In this document: positions 37,003 through 46,958 of the stretch, piece by piece
How positions within the stretch are numbered: the stretch's first letter is position 1
Layout of the letters: the number at the start of each line of letters is the position of its first letter
NCBI RefSeq assembly: GCF_000745835.1
Contig: NZ_JQKB01000017.1
Span: 35,459 to 99,458, forward strand
Reading direction: 5' to 3'
Source of the DNA: Belnapia moabensis DSM 16746
Lineage (GTDB): Bacteria > Pseudomonadota > Alphaproteobacteria > Acetobacterales > Acetobacteraceae
Length of the DNA stretch: 64,000 bases
Translations under genes and position numbers: made by a program
The notes under the pieces: model-generated
Database searches by the model: none
Told to the model about the DNA's origin: nothing
The model's input: the letters and a program-made list of their open reading frames with translations, nothing else

Positions 37003-38427
37003 ATGAGCGACACCCCCTCCGGCCGCCTCTTCTTCCAGAGCGAGACCTTCCGCGTGGAAGCCTCGAGCGCCCGCACCCGCCACCCCCGCGTCACTGCCCG
37101 CCACCTGACCGAGCCGGCGCGCGAGGTGCCGATCCACGCCGAATGCGACGTGCTGGTGGTCGGCGGCGGCCCCGCCGGCACCGCCGCCGCCGTCGCCTCT
37201 TCCCGCCTCGGCGCCCGGACGATGCTGCTCGAGCGTCACAACCATCTCGGCGGCCTCTCCACCGGCGGCCTCGTCATCTGGATCGACCGCATGACCGACT
37301 GGTCGGGCAAGCTGGTCATCCGCGGCTTCGCCGAGGAGTACCTCGCCCGCCTGCCGAAGGGCGCCATCTCCGGCCCGCCACGCGAGGCCTGGGGCAGCCG
37401 CGACGCCGCGACCGCCGCCTGGTGGGCCCTCCGCACCGCCGCCTTCCACGGCACCGTAACCCACTCCCCGACGGCCGACCCCGAATGGATGAAGGCCGTG
37501 GCGCTGGAAATGGTGATCGAGGCCGGCGCCGAGCCGCTTTTCCACGCCTGGGGCGCCCAGCCGGTGATGCAGGGCGATGCCGTCCGCGGCGCCATCTTCG
37601 AGAGCAAGCAGGGCCGCCGCGCCATCCTGGCGAAGGTGGTGGTGGACGCGACGGGCGATGGCGACCTCTTTCACCGCGCCGGCGCCGCCTGCTCCGACGA
37701 CATCGAGGAAGCCGACATCCATCACGCGATGAACACCAGCTGGATGTTTGGCGGCGTCGACATGGTGGCCTATCTGCGCTGGCGGGCGGAGCAGCCGGAG
37801 CAATTCGCCGCCTTCCTCCAGCGCGGGCGCGAGGCGCATGGCCAGTTCGAGAAGGCCTTCGTTTCCTGGCGGAACGATGTCGCCCTGTTCATGGGCCCGC
37901 GCATGACCGGCTTCTCGGCCGTCGCCGTGGATGACCTGACAGAGGTGGAAATCCGCAGCCATCGCCTGATGTTGGCCCATTTGGACTTCTATCGTGCCCA
38001 TGCCCCCGGCTTCGCCGGCGCCTGGCCGCTGCTGAGCGCCCCGCAGCTCGGCATCCGCCACGCCCGCCGCTTGATCGGCCTGGGCGCCGTCACCCGGGCG
38101 ATGTGGGACGGCCGCGTGGCCCCGGACGAGATCGGCATCTCGCCGCCGCTCTCGCCCCGCTTCGCCAATGTCTCGGTCCCCTACGGGGCCCTGGTGCCGG
38201 CGCGGCTGGACGGGCTGCTCGCCCCCGGCCGCCACCTGTCCTGCGATGCGACAAGCCACTCCTTCATGCGGGAGATTCCGCAATGCTGGCTGACCGGCCA
38301 TGCCGCCGGCGTCGCCGCCGCGCTGGCCGCCGACCGGGGCGTGGAGCCGCGCGCGGTCCCTGTGCAGGATATTCGGCAGTTTCTGCACGCCCAGGGCGCG
38401 CATCTTACGGCCAGCGGCGCCGCCTAA
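37003..38427 (+). CDS. FAD-dependent oxidoreductase (FAD_oxidored family)
   Basis: A 474-residue flavoprotein. The dinucleotide-binding motif is CDVLVVGGGPAGTAAAVASSRLG at about 49-70, then ERHNHLGGLSTGG and a second FAD contact VVVDATGDGDLFHRAGA. The closing segment has LLAPGRHLSCDATSHSFMR and CWLTGHAAGVAAALA. This fits the FAD_oxidored family of uncharacterised dehydrogenases; some members act on sugars or polysaccharides. The 45-base gap to the divergent DUF2272 gene must hold both promoters. Confidence 0.85.
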   Translation: MSDTPSGRLFFQSETFRVEASSARTRHPRVTARHLTEPAREVPIHAECDVLVVGGGPAGTAAAVASSRLGARTMLLERHNHLGGLSTGGLVIWIDRMTDWSGKLVIRGFAEEYLARLPKGAISGPPREAWGSRDAATAAWWALRTAAFHGTVTHSPTADPEWMKAVALEMVIEAGAEPLFHAWGAQPVMQGDAVRGAIFESKQGRRAILAKVVVDATGDGDLFHRAGAACSDDIEEADIHHAMNTSWMFGGVDMVAYLRWRAEQPEQFAAFLQRGREAHGQFEKAFVSWRNDVALFMGPRMTGFSAVAVDDLTEVEIRSHRLMLAHLDFYRAHAPGFAGAWPLLSAPQLGIRHARRLIGLGAVTRAMWDGRVAPDEIGISPPLSPRFANVSVPYGALVPARLDGLLAPGRHLSCDATSHSFMREIPQCWLTGHAAGVAAALAADRGVEPRAVPVQDIRQFLHAQGAHLTASGAA

Positions 38428-38494
38428 ACTCTACATGAAAATTTGTTAATCAAAGGACCATATTCACGTTATCGTGAGTGCGTATACTGTTTCT
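38428..38494 (+). promoter_or_regulatory. AT-rich promoter region with palindrome, start of a candidate small RNA
   Basis: This AT-rich stretch contains TATACT (38483-38488) as a -10 candidate and, just upstream, TCACG-TTAT-CGTGA (38464-38477), a perfect short palindrome that could be an operator. The -35 is poor. No gene follows on the plus strand before the terminator at 38623. The rest of the 310-base gap to 38737 holds only the candidate RNA, that terminator and a GC-rich imperfect inverted repeat (about 38695-38720). Confidence 0.4.
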
Positions 38495-38623
38495 CGTTCA
38501 GGCAGTGGCCTTGGACGTCTCCTCCCAGTGATCTGTGCCGCAACCTGGGGTTGGGCACTTGGTCGCCACTTCGGGCCGGTCGGTCGCGGGTGTCACGCCC
38601 GCCACCACCGGCCCGCTTTTTTT
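38495..38623 (+). ncRNA. Candidate small regulatory RNA
   Basis: A stretch of about 130 bases between TATACT (38483) and a strong terminator. It can fold into a stem GTGCC-g-CAACC / GGTTGGGCAC around a TGG loop (38535-38560), inside a flanking AGTGG/CCACT pair. CTCCTCCC (38519-38526) lies unpaired and could pair with a Shine-Dalgarno. The downstream genes are on the other strand, so this is not a leader. Not matched to any known RNA family; the evidence is structural and positional only. Confidence 0.42.
38572..38623 (+). terminator. Strong compound intrinsic terminator
   Basis: CGGGCCGGT (38572-38580) pairs with ACCGGCCCG (38607-38615), with an inner stem GCGGG/CCCGC, followed by C and seven T (38617-38623). 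It ends the candidate small RNA and any transcript reading through from the FAD oxidoreductase gene. Confidence 0.85.
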
Positions 38624-38737
38624 GTTTTCCGCACGACAACGCTGCGCGTTGCCGCGGGGGCCCCGGTTTCGTAAAACGCCAAACGCGCGGCATCCCGCCC
38701 CGGCAAAGCCGTGGCGGGTTCCGTCAGGTCGAAAGCG

Positions 38738-41700
38738 TCAGAAGCGGTTGTTCAGCCGCAGCAGGATGCGCGTCTCGTCGAAATTGGCGGCCTTATCGTA
38801 GCGCAAGGCGCCGCCCAGGCTGAGGCGGGGCGTCAGCGCATAATCGACATCCGCCCTGAGCCCGCCGATCAGTCCGTTGGTGGACTGGCCCTGATAGCGC
38901 GCCAAGACGGTCGGGTCCGTCCGCGACAGCGCCACGGCGCGGGCCTGCATGTCCGGGTTGTTCGGGTAGAGGTCGCTGTCGTTCTCCCGCCAATTGACGT
39001 AGCCGATCGTGCCGCCAACGCGGTAGCTGAAGTCGCCGATCTTGCTGCGGTAATCGACGGGGAAGTTGATCGCCGTGTAGCTCTGCGGGCTGTAGTAGCC
39101 GCCCTGGCCATAGGTGAAGTGGCGCAGGTTCTTGTCGAAGGCGAAGTAGACTAGGTCGACGCCCGCCGTCAGCTCCGTATCGCCCTCGCGGATGATCGGA
39201 TAGCCGAGGCCGAGGCCCGCCTCCGTCCGCGTGTTCCGCGCCACCTGGTCGCCCTCGTAGATGGCATAGCCGCCGCCAGCATAGATGTAGCCGCGCCCGA
39301 CCGGAATCTCGACCTGCGCGCGTCCGCCGGAGCGGGTCACCCCGCCCCAGTACCGCCCCTGGATCGGGTCGCGCACGCCGGACCAGGAGAGCAGGCTGTC
39401 GGTGATCGCCCGCCGCTCCGCGGTGACGCGCAGACGGAGATTGTCGGTGATGGCCGGCGCCAGCTCGACGCCGCCGAGCAGGCTCGTCGTGTGGAAGCCG
39501 AGCGGCGTCGTGCCGACATCCGCCCGCAGCCAGTCCGACCGCGTATAGCCAATCGAGAAGCCGACGCCCGAGGCGGTGTTCGTCCCCCCACCGGCCGGGT
39601 TGCCGCTGATCAGGTTGGTGCCGAAGCGCCGCCGCGTGTTCTCGTCGGTGCCGAGCTTGCCGCTGTCGATGGTGACGGGGCTGATCGTGGCGCTCAGCCG
39701 CCCACCAAGCGCGCCCGGCGAGACGGAGGCCGTCACCGCCCCCGAGGCCTCGTTCAGCCGGTCGAGGCCGCGCGAGCCGGAGCGCGCCCGGCCGCCGACC
39801 GTGCCCGTCATGCGCGGCGCCGTCTCCTCCTCGATCGCCGCAAGCTGCGTGGCGATGTCCTGCGCCACCGGGTCGTTCGGCAGCGCCACCAACGGCGCCC
39901 GCCCCGGCGTGGGGACGAGGCCGCCGCGGGCGAAGGGATTCTCCATGCCGGTGAAGGAGACGGGCGTCGCGCCGCCGCCTTGCGCCATCACCACCGGCCG
40001 AGCCACCTCCTGCTGCCGCTGCGCCGCCGCCAGCTCCAGCGCCCGCCGCGCCCGGCTGTCCTGGCCGAAGGCGCGCGCCACGCGGGCCTCGAGCAGCGTC
40101 GCCCGCGCATCCTGCGGCGCCAGCGCCCGGCCTTCGGCGACCAGCGCCTCGGCCCGCGACCGGTCGCCGGCGGCGACGGCGGCATCCACCGCGCTCCGCC
40201 GGGCGTCGAGGTCGCGCGGGTCGCGCGCCAGCACCTGCTCGGCGAGGCGCATCGCCTCGGCCGGGCGCCGCGCCCCCTGATAGAGCCGGGCGAGGGCCAG
40301 GCGCAGCTCCGGGCTTTCGGGATTGGCGGCCAGCGCCGGGCGCAGCCGCTCGAAGGCGCCGGCCTGGTCGCCACTCTCGTTCAGCCGGTCGGCGGCGCGG
40401 ATGGCGATGCCGGTGCGCAGCGCGGCGAGGTCGCGCCGCTGCTCCGCCGGCAGGCTCGCCCCATCGGCGGCATCGGCGAGCGCCCCTGCCTCCGCTTCGA
40501 GCCCGGCGCCCAGCAACGCGCTGGCGATGGCGAGCTGCGCCCGCGCCCCGCCTGCCCGGTTCGCCGTCTGGCCGATCCGCCCTGCCTCGGCCGCGCCGAA
40601 GCGGTCATTGACCAAGGCGAAGGCGCGGATCACCGCCGCCGCCGTCGCGCCGGACGGATCGGGCCGCGCTGCCAACATCAGCAGCCGCTGCCGCCCGTCG
40701 ATATTGCCGGCGCGCAGCATGTCGGCCGCCCGCGCCACCTCGGCCGTTGCCCGCGCCCGCTGCGCCAGCCGCGCCATGTCGGCGCTGCGCCGGCCGGGCG
40801 GGATGCGGTTGACCAGCGCCTCCACATCGGCGGCGCGGCCTTCCTCGTCGGCATAGAGGGCAGCGGCCATGACGGCGTCGCTGCTCGCGCCGCGCGCCGC
40901 CAGTTCCTCGACCAGCGCACGGCCTTCGCCGGCGCGACCCTCGCGCCGCAGCGTGCGGGCGAGGTCGAGCCGCACCCAGGGATCGTTCGGCACCAGCGCC
41001 ATGGCGTTGCGCAGCAGGGCGGAGGCCGCGGCCGGGTCGGCCGAGCGTGCGGCCTCCTCGCGGTATTGCGCCGCCTGGGCCTCGTTCGGCGAGAGCACGG
41101 GCCGCGGCGTCGCCACGGCAACCATCTCGGAGGTCCGCCCGAGCGCCCGCAGAGCCTGGTTCAGCCCGAGCTGCGCCGGCACGAAGCCGGGCCGCCGGGT
41201 CAGGGCCGTGCGGAAGCGCTGCTCCGCCGCCGCCGGGTCGTTGCGCTTGAGCGCCAGCTCGCCGAGCGCAACCTCGGCATCGGTCTTGTCCTCGGCCTCG
41301 CGGCGGACGGCGCGACGCAGCACGGTATCCGCCTCGTCCAGCTTGCCGGCGCGCAGCAAGGCGCGGCCCTCGGCGAGTTCCGCGCTGTAGCTGGCCCCAT
41401 CCAGCGCCTTCTGCCACTGCGCCGCGCGGGCCGGGTCGGCGGCGACGGCGCGCTCCAGCAGGGTGCGCGCCTCGGCCGTCTTGCCCTCGCGCATGCGGAC
41501 GATGCCGAGGCCGCCGAGGGCATCCGCGTCATTCGGGTTGGCGGCGATGGCGGCCTCGAACTGCCGGGTCGCGTCGCGCAGCCCGCCGGCATCGAGGCGG
41601 GTGAAGCCTTCCTGCCGGGCGGCCGCGCCGGGGTCGGGCGGCGGCGCCGCGGCGCGCGCCTGTTCGATGCGGCGGCGAAAATCCTCATCGTCGGGGAAGC

Positions 41701-42487
41701 GGCGGAGGTAGGCCTCCTGCTGCGGCGCCGCGGCCGGGTCGCCGATGCCCCAGGCCAGGGCCTGCCGCCAGGCCCGCCGCGCTTCCGTCCCGATGCCCGG
41801 CTGATCGACCAGCCCGGCCAGCCGCTCGATCCCCTGCGACCGCGTGCCCGGCTGGTAGGTCAGCGTCTGCGCATAGGCGAGGCGAGCGCGCGGATCGGCA
41901 TTCGGCCGCTCGGCGAGCGCAGCAAGGCCGCGCCTTCCTTCATCCGCCCCGGACGGAGCACCAGCGAGGGTCTGGTAGTATTCGAGGGCGAATTGCTCCG
42001 GCGGCCCGGCCTGGCCGAACAGGGCGCGGTAGCGCGCCACCGCCTCGGCCGCCTTGCCGTCGCGGGCCAGTTGCCGCGCCGTCTCGAGCGCGTTGCGGTC
42101 GATGGTGGCGCCGCGCACCACATTGTCGACCTGCGCCCGCTGCTCCTCCGTACCGCCCGCCGCGCGCAGCCGGGCGAGATAGGCCGCCGCCGCCGTGCGG
42201 TTGTCCCGCGCTGCCTCGATCCGCGCCGCGACGGCCAGCGCCGCGGTGTTGGTCGGATCGGCTTGGAGCGCCCGCTCGATCGAGGAGGCGGCAAGGTCCG
42301 CGCGGTCCTGGCTCAGCCAGCGTTCCGCCTGGCGGACCAGCAGGTCGATGCCGGCGCGGCTACTGCCCGAGCTGGGCGCCATGCTCGCCTGTGCAGCGGG
42401 CGGGACAACATCCGCCGCCGGCTGAGCGAGGCCAGCGCAGGGCGCCAGCAGCGCCAGCGCCCCAAAGGGAGCAAGCCGGGTCCGCAT
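38738..42487 (-). CDS. bcsC: Cellulose synthase outer-membrane subunit BcsC
   Basis: A 1249-residue exporter of cellulose across the outer membrane. A signal peptide (MRTRLAPFGALALLAPCAGLAQ) is followed by a long run of TPR-like helices (about 40-880), which build a periplasmic scaffold, and then a C-terminal beta-barrel of about 350 residues. The chain ends in RLNNRF, a terminal Phe as expected for BAM-dependent barrels. It lies one base after bcsAB. The size matches Komagataeibacter BcsC (about 1300 residues). Confidence 0.94.
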   Translation of the reverse strand: MRTRLAPFGALALLAPCAGLAQPAADVVPPAAQASMAPSSGSSRAGIDLLVRQAERWLSQDRADLAASSIERALQADPTNTAALAVAARIEAARDNRTAAAAYLARLRAAGGTEEQRAQVDNVVRGATIDRNALETARQLARDGKAAEAVARYRALFGQAGPPEQFALEYYQTLAGAPSGADEGRRGLAALAERPNADPRARLAYAQTLTYQPGTRSQGIERLAGLVDQPGIGTEARRAWRQALAWGIGDPAAAPQQEAYLRRFPDDEDFRRRIEQARAAAPPPDPGAAARQEGFTRLDAGGLRDATRQFEAAIAANPNDADALGGLGIVRMREGKTAEARTLLERAVAADPARAAQWQKALDGASYSAELAEGRALLRAGKLDEADTVLRRAVRREAEDKTDAEVALGELALKRNDPAAAEQRFRTALTRRPGFVPAQLGLNQALRALGRTSEMVAVATPRPVLSPNEAQAAQYREEAARSADPAAASALLRNAMALVPNDPWVRLDLARTLRREGRAGEGRALVEELAARGASSDAVMAAALYADEEGRAADVEALVNRIPPGRRSADMARLAQRARATAEVARAADMLRAGNIDGRQRLLMLAARPDPSGATAAAVIRAFALVNDRFGAAEAGRIGQTANRAGGARAQLAIASALLGAGLEAEAGALADAADGASLPAEQRRDLAALRTGIAIRAADRLNESGDQAGAFERLRPALAANPESPELRLALARLYQGARRPAEAMRLAEQVLARDPRDLDARRSAVDAAVAAGDRSRAEALVAEGRALAPQDARATLLEARVARAFGQDSRARRALELAAAQRQQEVARPVVMAQGGGATPVSFTGMENPFARGGLVPTPGRAPLVALPNDPVAQDIATQLAAIEEETAPRMTGTVGGRARSGSRGLDRLNEASGAVTASVSPGALGGRLSATISPVTIDSGKLGTDENTRRRFGTNLISGNPAGGGTNTASGVGFSIGYTRSDWLRADVGTTPLGFHTTSLLGGVELAPAITDNLRLRVTAERRAITDSLLSWSGVRDPIQGRYWGGVTRSGGRAQVEIPVGRGYIYAGGGYAIYEGDQVARNTRTEAGLGLGYPIIREGDTELTAGVDLVYFAFDKNLRHFTYGQGGYYSPQSYTAINFPVDYRSKIGDFSYRVGGTIGYVNWRENDSDLYPNNPDMQARAVALSRTDPTVLARYQGQSTNGLIGGLRADVDYALTPRLSLGGALRYDKAANFDETRILLRLNNRF

Positions 42488-42488
42488 C

Positions 42489-45400
42489 TCAATGCGCCTT
42501 CTCGACAGGGGTGCGCGCGCGGAGCCGGATCGCCGCCCGGCGCCGCAGCATCCAGTAGAAGCAGCCGCCCATGGCGAGCGCCGCCGTCAGCAACAGCAGC
42601 AAGGCCCGCTCCGGGTGATTGCCGAACCAGATCTGCGGCCAGAGCCACCAGCCGGGGTCGCCGACCTCGTAGCGCGGCATGGCGCGGTAGGCGGCGACAG
42701 GGCCGCCCGCCATCACCACCACATCGCCCTGGATGCGGCGGGACTGCACCGGGTCGCGCAGCGCGCCCGCCATGGCGGCGACCGAGGCCTGGGTGGCACC
42801 GGTGATGGCGACGATGGACTGGCCCGCCTGCAACGGGCTCTCCGCGCCGATGATGGCGCCGAGCCCTTCCTCGGCATCGGCGAAGGCGGCGGCGGCGCGG
42901 TTGCGCTCGCCCCGGCCCGCCTCGCCAAGGAAGACGGCCCGCACATCCTGCAAGGCATCCGGTAGGGCGAGCACGAGGCGGTCCCCTTCCAGCCGCACCG
43001 GCGTCTCCTTCAGCAGGGAGGCGATGGCGGGCATGCGGCCAAGCGGCCCGATCGCCAGCAGGTCGCGCCCCGCGACGGCGGCGAGGCCGTTGGCATGCAC
43101 CACCTGCACCCCCGTCGCCGGCAGGCCGACGATGACGGAAAGCTGGCCGATCAGCTCGAGGAAGACCTGCGTCTCCACCGCGGTCGGCCGCTCCGGCAGC
43201 ACCACCGCGGTGCCGGAGAGATCGGCCATGCGAGTGAAGGGGAAGCCGGCGGAGGCGAAGAAGCCGAGATTGGGCATCCGCGCATAGCGATGGATGCGGC
43301 TGAGGTCGATGGTGCTCTCCGGCTCCACCGAGGCGCGCAGGTCCGACGGCGTGGCGACGCATTCGCCCCGTGCCAGCGGCCGCATGTCGAAGCGGAGCTG
43401 CAGCTCGTCGCGGCCGAGCAGCAGATAGGGCGGCACGCTGGCGCGGCCCTCGCGGATTTCCGGGCTGCCGAAGATTCGGCGCCAGGCAAGTTCCAGCGGC
43501 CACCACAACTCGCCCGGGTTGAGCGGCAGCGAGCGGATATAGGTTTCCGAAACCGAGACATCGAGCCGCGAGGCGGAGATGTCGATCACCGGCCCGGGCG
43601 GCGCGCGGAAGCGCAGATCGACCGGGAAGCCGCGGTTGCGCCAGGTGAGGATGTCGGGCGCCGTGCGCAGCGGCACGCGGATCGGTGCCGGCGCGTAGCC
43701 CGCGCCTTGCAGATCCGCCTTCTCGACCAAGCTGCCAAGCGTGACCGGCCGGTCGGTGGCCACCCAGCGCGGCGAATCATAGGGCCGGCGTGGGGCGATG
43801 GAGGGCGGCGCGACGCGCGCCATCTCGCCCGTGAGCGCCGCCTTGCCGACCGCGAGCACCGAGGCGGCAGCGGCCAGCTCCGCCTCCGTCCGGCCGCCGA
43901 TGACGAGCAACGTGCCGAAGCTGTCGGAGGGATTGGCGACGAGGGCGATGGTCGGGCCGTCGAAGCGTGGCAGGGCGAGGCCCGGGACGCCATCCGTGCC
44001 GAGGGCGAAGACCACCGCGTCGCCCTTCGGCGGCGGGGTGCGCTCCACTGGGAAGCTTGCCCCACGGTAGTCGGCCTGTACTGCGAACCAGGAGGTGGCG
44101 ATGGCGGCGGCGCGCAGCGTGTTCGGCCCGGCATTCTCGGCGATCACCACCGGCAGGGTCAGCGCCCCGCGCAACACGCGCCGGTCGAAGAGCGGCTCCG
44201 GCAGGCGGGCCAGGTCGCGGGTCGACGGCAGACGCTCGATCCGCATGGAAACGGTCGAGAGGTCGGAGACGGTCGCCCACAACAGGCCGGAGAGCGGGTC
44301 GTTGCACTCCACCGCATAGCGGCCGGAGAAGCGGAAGTTGAGCCGGTTGATGTCACTGAAGAAAAGCGGGTCGAGTGGGAATTCCATCGGCCCGAAATTC
44401 TGCCGCGCCGGATCGACCGGGATGGTGCCGACGAACTGCTCGTTCAGGGTGATGGCGATCTGCGACAGTGAGGCGATAAGCTGCGGCGAGACGCCGCCCG
44501 AGACGGAGAGCTTCGCCTCTGTCACCACCTCATCGGCGCGCAGGCCGAATTGCACGCCCTGGAGGTCCGAGACGCCCCGCAGCTGCATCGGCCCGCCGAG
44601 GCCGAGCTCGCGCAGCGTCGGGTTGACCTGGCGGACGGCATCGGCCGGCTCGGCGAAGGCAGGCCGGCCGACGGCGGGCGCCGGCGCGAGCGCCGGGAGC
44701 TGTTGCGCTGACGCGCCGGGCGCGAAGGTCAGCAGGCCGAGCAGGGCACCGGTGACGGCGGCCGCCACCTGCCGGCGCCGCCGCGGCTCCACCACGTCGG
44801 AGACGCGTTCCGGGGCAGCTGGCGCCGGCGCACCGGCCCGCATCGGCTTCTGCACCACCTTCGGGAAGGCGATCCGGTACTTGCGGAACACCGCATCGGC
44901 CGTCGCCAGCACGACATTGGCGAGCGAGCGCAGCGGCTTGTCCACGGGCCAGTCATCCCAGTGCAGCCAAGCATCGGGCCGGCCGAAGAAGACGCGAGCG
45001 ACGGCGGCCTCGTCGGCCAGCGTCTCCACGATGAAGCGGAGGAAGACCTCGTCATCCACCCAGCGCAGCACCTCGGCCTGCACCTCGATCACCTCGCCGC
45101 AAGTCTCGAAGGCGATGGTGGCGCGGTCGCCCTCCATGGTGCCGAGCGGACGGGCCAGGGTGATGCGGGCGCCGGAGAGGGAGATGTTGGAGGTCTGCGC
45201 CTGGATGCTCTCGCCGCTGGCGAGCCTTAGCGTTGCCGGCACCACCGCATCGGTACGGGCGCGGACGCGCATCTGCTCCCGCTCGCGGCCCACAGCCACG
45301 GCGGCCGAGGCGGGGATGACGCAGAGCGCCGCCCAGATGGTGTTCAGCAGATAGGCGCGGTATTGCAGGGTGGAACTGTCGGTGGTGATGATGCCGATGA

Positions 45401-46958
45401 TACCGATGACGAGGCCGACCAGCAGCAGCGCGGTCAGCACTACCATCGCCATGACGGTCGGTAGGTCGAGATAGCCCTCCTCCACCATACCGCCCTTGTC
45501 GGTGACGTTGAACTTGCCCTTGGTCGGGTCCCACAGCGTCTTGAAGGTCACCGGGATGAGCTGCCAGGCGAGCGAGGCCTCATAGATTTCCGACCAGAAG
45601 GAGTGACGGTGCTTGCCGTTCAGCCGCGCCGTGGTGGCTACCGCGTGGAACATGTGTGACCCCGCATAGGCGATGATGCCGAGCGGACTCGCCGCGATCA
45701 CGCTCTCGCCGAAGAAGAGGAAGGCGAGCGGCGAGGTGAGGAAGATCAGGCGCGGAATGGCGAAGAGGAAGCCGAAGCCGCCCATGAAGTAGCAGAGCCG
45801 CTGCCACCAGCCGAGCCCCTCGGCGACGATGGTCTTCTCCAGCCGCATGATCTGCATCATGCCGCGCGCCCAGCGCATCCGCTGGCCGACATGCAGCGAA
45901 AGGCGCTCCGTCGCCAGGCCCGAGGCCAGCGGCAAGCGGATATAAGCAGTGTGCCAGCCGCGCTTCTGCATCAGCAGGGAGCAGTGGCAGTCCTCGGTGA
46001 CGGTGATATGCGGCACGCCGCCCACTTCCTCGAGCGCGGTGCGGCGGATGACGGCGCAGGAGCCGCAGAAAAAGGCGGCGTTCCACAGGTCGTTGCCCGG
46101 CTGGATGGCGCCGTAGAAGAGCAGCCCTTCATTCGGCACCGGCCGCTTGCGGGCGAGGTTCCGCTCGAACGGGTCGGGCGAGTAGAAGTAGTGCGGCGTC
46201 TGCACCATGGCGATCCGCGCATCCCGCACCAGCCAGCCCAGGGTGAGCTGGAGGAAGGAACGCGTCGGCGCGTGGTCGCAGTCGAAGATGGCGATGAACT
46301 CGCCCTTGGTGTGGCGCAGCGCGTGGTTGATGTTGCCCGCCTTGGCGCCCTTGTTGTCCGGGCGGATGACGTAGCCGCAGCCGCTCTCCTCGGCGAATTT
46401 GCGGAACTCCGGCCGGCGGCCGTCATCGAGGATGTAGACGTTCAGCTTGTCCCGCGGCCAGTCCATGTTCATCGCCGCGAGCACGGTCGGCCGCACCAGG
46501 TCGAGCGATTCGTTGTAGGAGGGGACGTAGACGTCGACGGTCGGCCAGAGATCCGGGTTGGCCGGCAGCGGCACTGGCTTGCGGTCGAGCGGCCAGGAGG
46601 TCTGCAGGTAGGAGAGCGCCATCAGCAGCCCGGCATAGAGCTCCGCCAGGAAGAGCAGCACGCCGAGGATGATCTGCGGCCAGGTCTCGAATTCCAGCGT
46701 ATCCGTCGCCCGCCAGTAGAGGTAGCGGAAGGTGATGGTGATCGACATCACCACCAGCACCAGCCCGATGCGGCGCGAGGTGAAGCGGTTGAGGAAGAGG
46801 AAGGCGATGATGCCGCCGGTGGTCAGCACTGCCTGCTGCTCCGCCTCCATCGGCAGGGTGATGTAGACGAAGCAGCCGAGCAGGCCGAGCGTGACGAGCA
46901 CCGCGCGCAGCACCCGATATTGCAGCTTCGGCGGGGCCGGGAAGGCGGCGGCGCTCAT
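42489..46958 (-). CDS. bcsAB: Fused cellulose synthase catalytic and binding subunits (BcsA-BcsB)
   Basis: A single 1489-residue protein. Residues 1-560 are BcsA: membrane segments around a GT2 domain with DDG (178-180), DCD (226-228), TED (321-323), QRMRW (359-363) and the gating-loop FNVTDKGG (483-490). A PilZ domain follows, with RxxxR (560-564) and NxSxxG (591-596), so c-di-GMP should activate it. From about 770 BcsB follows, after an internal hydrophobic segment, and a C-terminal anchor lies near 1460. The fusion is as in AcsAB of acetic acid bacteria. It overlaps bcsQ by four bases. Confidence 0.96.
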   Translation of the reverse strand: MSAAAFPAPPKLQYRVLRAVLVTLGLLGCFVYITLPMEAEQQAVLTTGGIIAFLFLNRFTSRRIGLVLVVMSITITFRYLYWRATDTLEFETWPQIILGVLLFLAELYAGLLMALSYLQTSWPLDRKPVPLPANPDLWPTVDVYVPSYNESLDLVRPTVLAAMNMDWPRDKLNVYILDDGRRPEFRKFAEESGCGYVIRPDNKGAKAGNINHALRHTKGEFIAIFDCDHAPTRSFLQLTLGWLVRDARIAMVQTPHYFYSPDPFERNLARKRPVPNEGLLFYGAIQPGNDLWNAAFFCGSCAVIRRTALEEVGGVPHITVTEDCHCSLLMQKRGWHTAYIRLPLASGLATERLSLHVGQRMRWARGMMQIMRLEKTIVAEGLGWWQRLCYFMGGFGFLFAIPRLIFLTSPLAFLFFGESVIAASPLGIIAYAGSHMFHAVATTARLNGKHRHSFWSEIYEASLAWQLIPVTFKTLWDPTKGKFNVTDKGGMVEEGYLDLPTVMAMVVLTALLLVGLVIGIIGIITTDSSTLQYRAYLLNTIWAALCVIPASAAVAVGREREQMRVRARTDAVVPATLRLASGESIQAQTSNISLSGARITLARPLGTMEGDRATIAFETCGEVIEVQAEVLRWVDDEVFLRFIVETLADEAAVARVFFGRPDAWLHWDDWPVDKPLRSLANVVLATADAVFRKYRIAFPKVVQKPMRAGAPAPAAPERVSDVVEPRRRRQVAAAVTGALLGLLTFAPGASAQQLPALAPAPAVGRPAFAEPADAVRQVNPTLRELGLGGPMQLRGVSDLQGVQFGLRADEVVTEAKLSVSGGVSPQLIASLSQIAITLNEQFVGTIPVDPARQNFGPMEFPLDPLFFSDINRLNFRFSGRYAVECNDPLSGLLWATVSDLSTVSMRIERLPSTRDLARLPEPLFDRRVLRGALTLPVVIAENAGPNTLRAAAIATSWFAVQADYRGASFPVERTPPPKGDAVVFALGTDGVPGLALPRFDGPTIALVANPSDSFGTLLVIGGRTEAELAAAASVLAVGKAALTGEMARVAPPSIAPRRPYDSPRWVATDRPVTLGSLVEKADLQGAGYAPAPIRVPLRTAPDILTWRNRGFPVDLRFRAPPGPVIDISASRLDVSVSETYIRSLPLNPGELWWPLELAWRRIFGSPEIREGRASVPPYLLLGRDELQLRFDMRPLARGECVATPSDLRASVEPESTIDLSRIHRYARMPNLGFFASAGFPFTRMADLSGTAVVLPERPTAVETQVFLELIGQLSVIVGLPATGVQVVHANGLAAVAGRDLLAIGPLGRMPAIASLLKETPVRLEGDRLVLALPDALQDVRAVFLGEAGRGERNRAAAAFADAEEGLGAIIGAESPLQAGQSIVAITGATQASVAAMAGALRDPVQSRRIQGDVVVMAGGPVAAYRAMPRYEVGDPGWWLWPQIWFGNHPERALLLLLTAALAMGGCFYWMLRRRAAIRLRARTPVEKAH

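Noticed and set aside
36163..38403. 746-codon frame fused to the DUF2272 gene
   Set aside because: The part upstream of 36957 is antisense to the FAD oxidoreductase gene; a lipoprotein signal begins at 36957.
39491..42805. 1104-codon open frame antisense to bcsC and bcsAB
   Set aside because: Shadow of two well supported genes; Arg- and Ala-rich with no domain.
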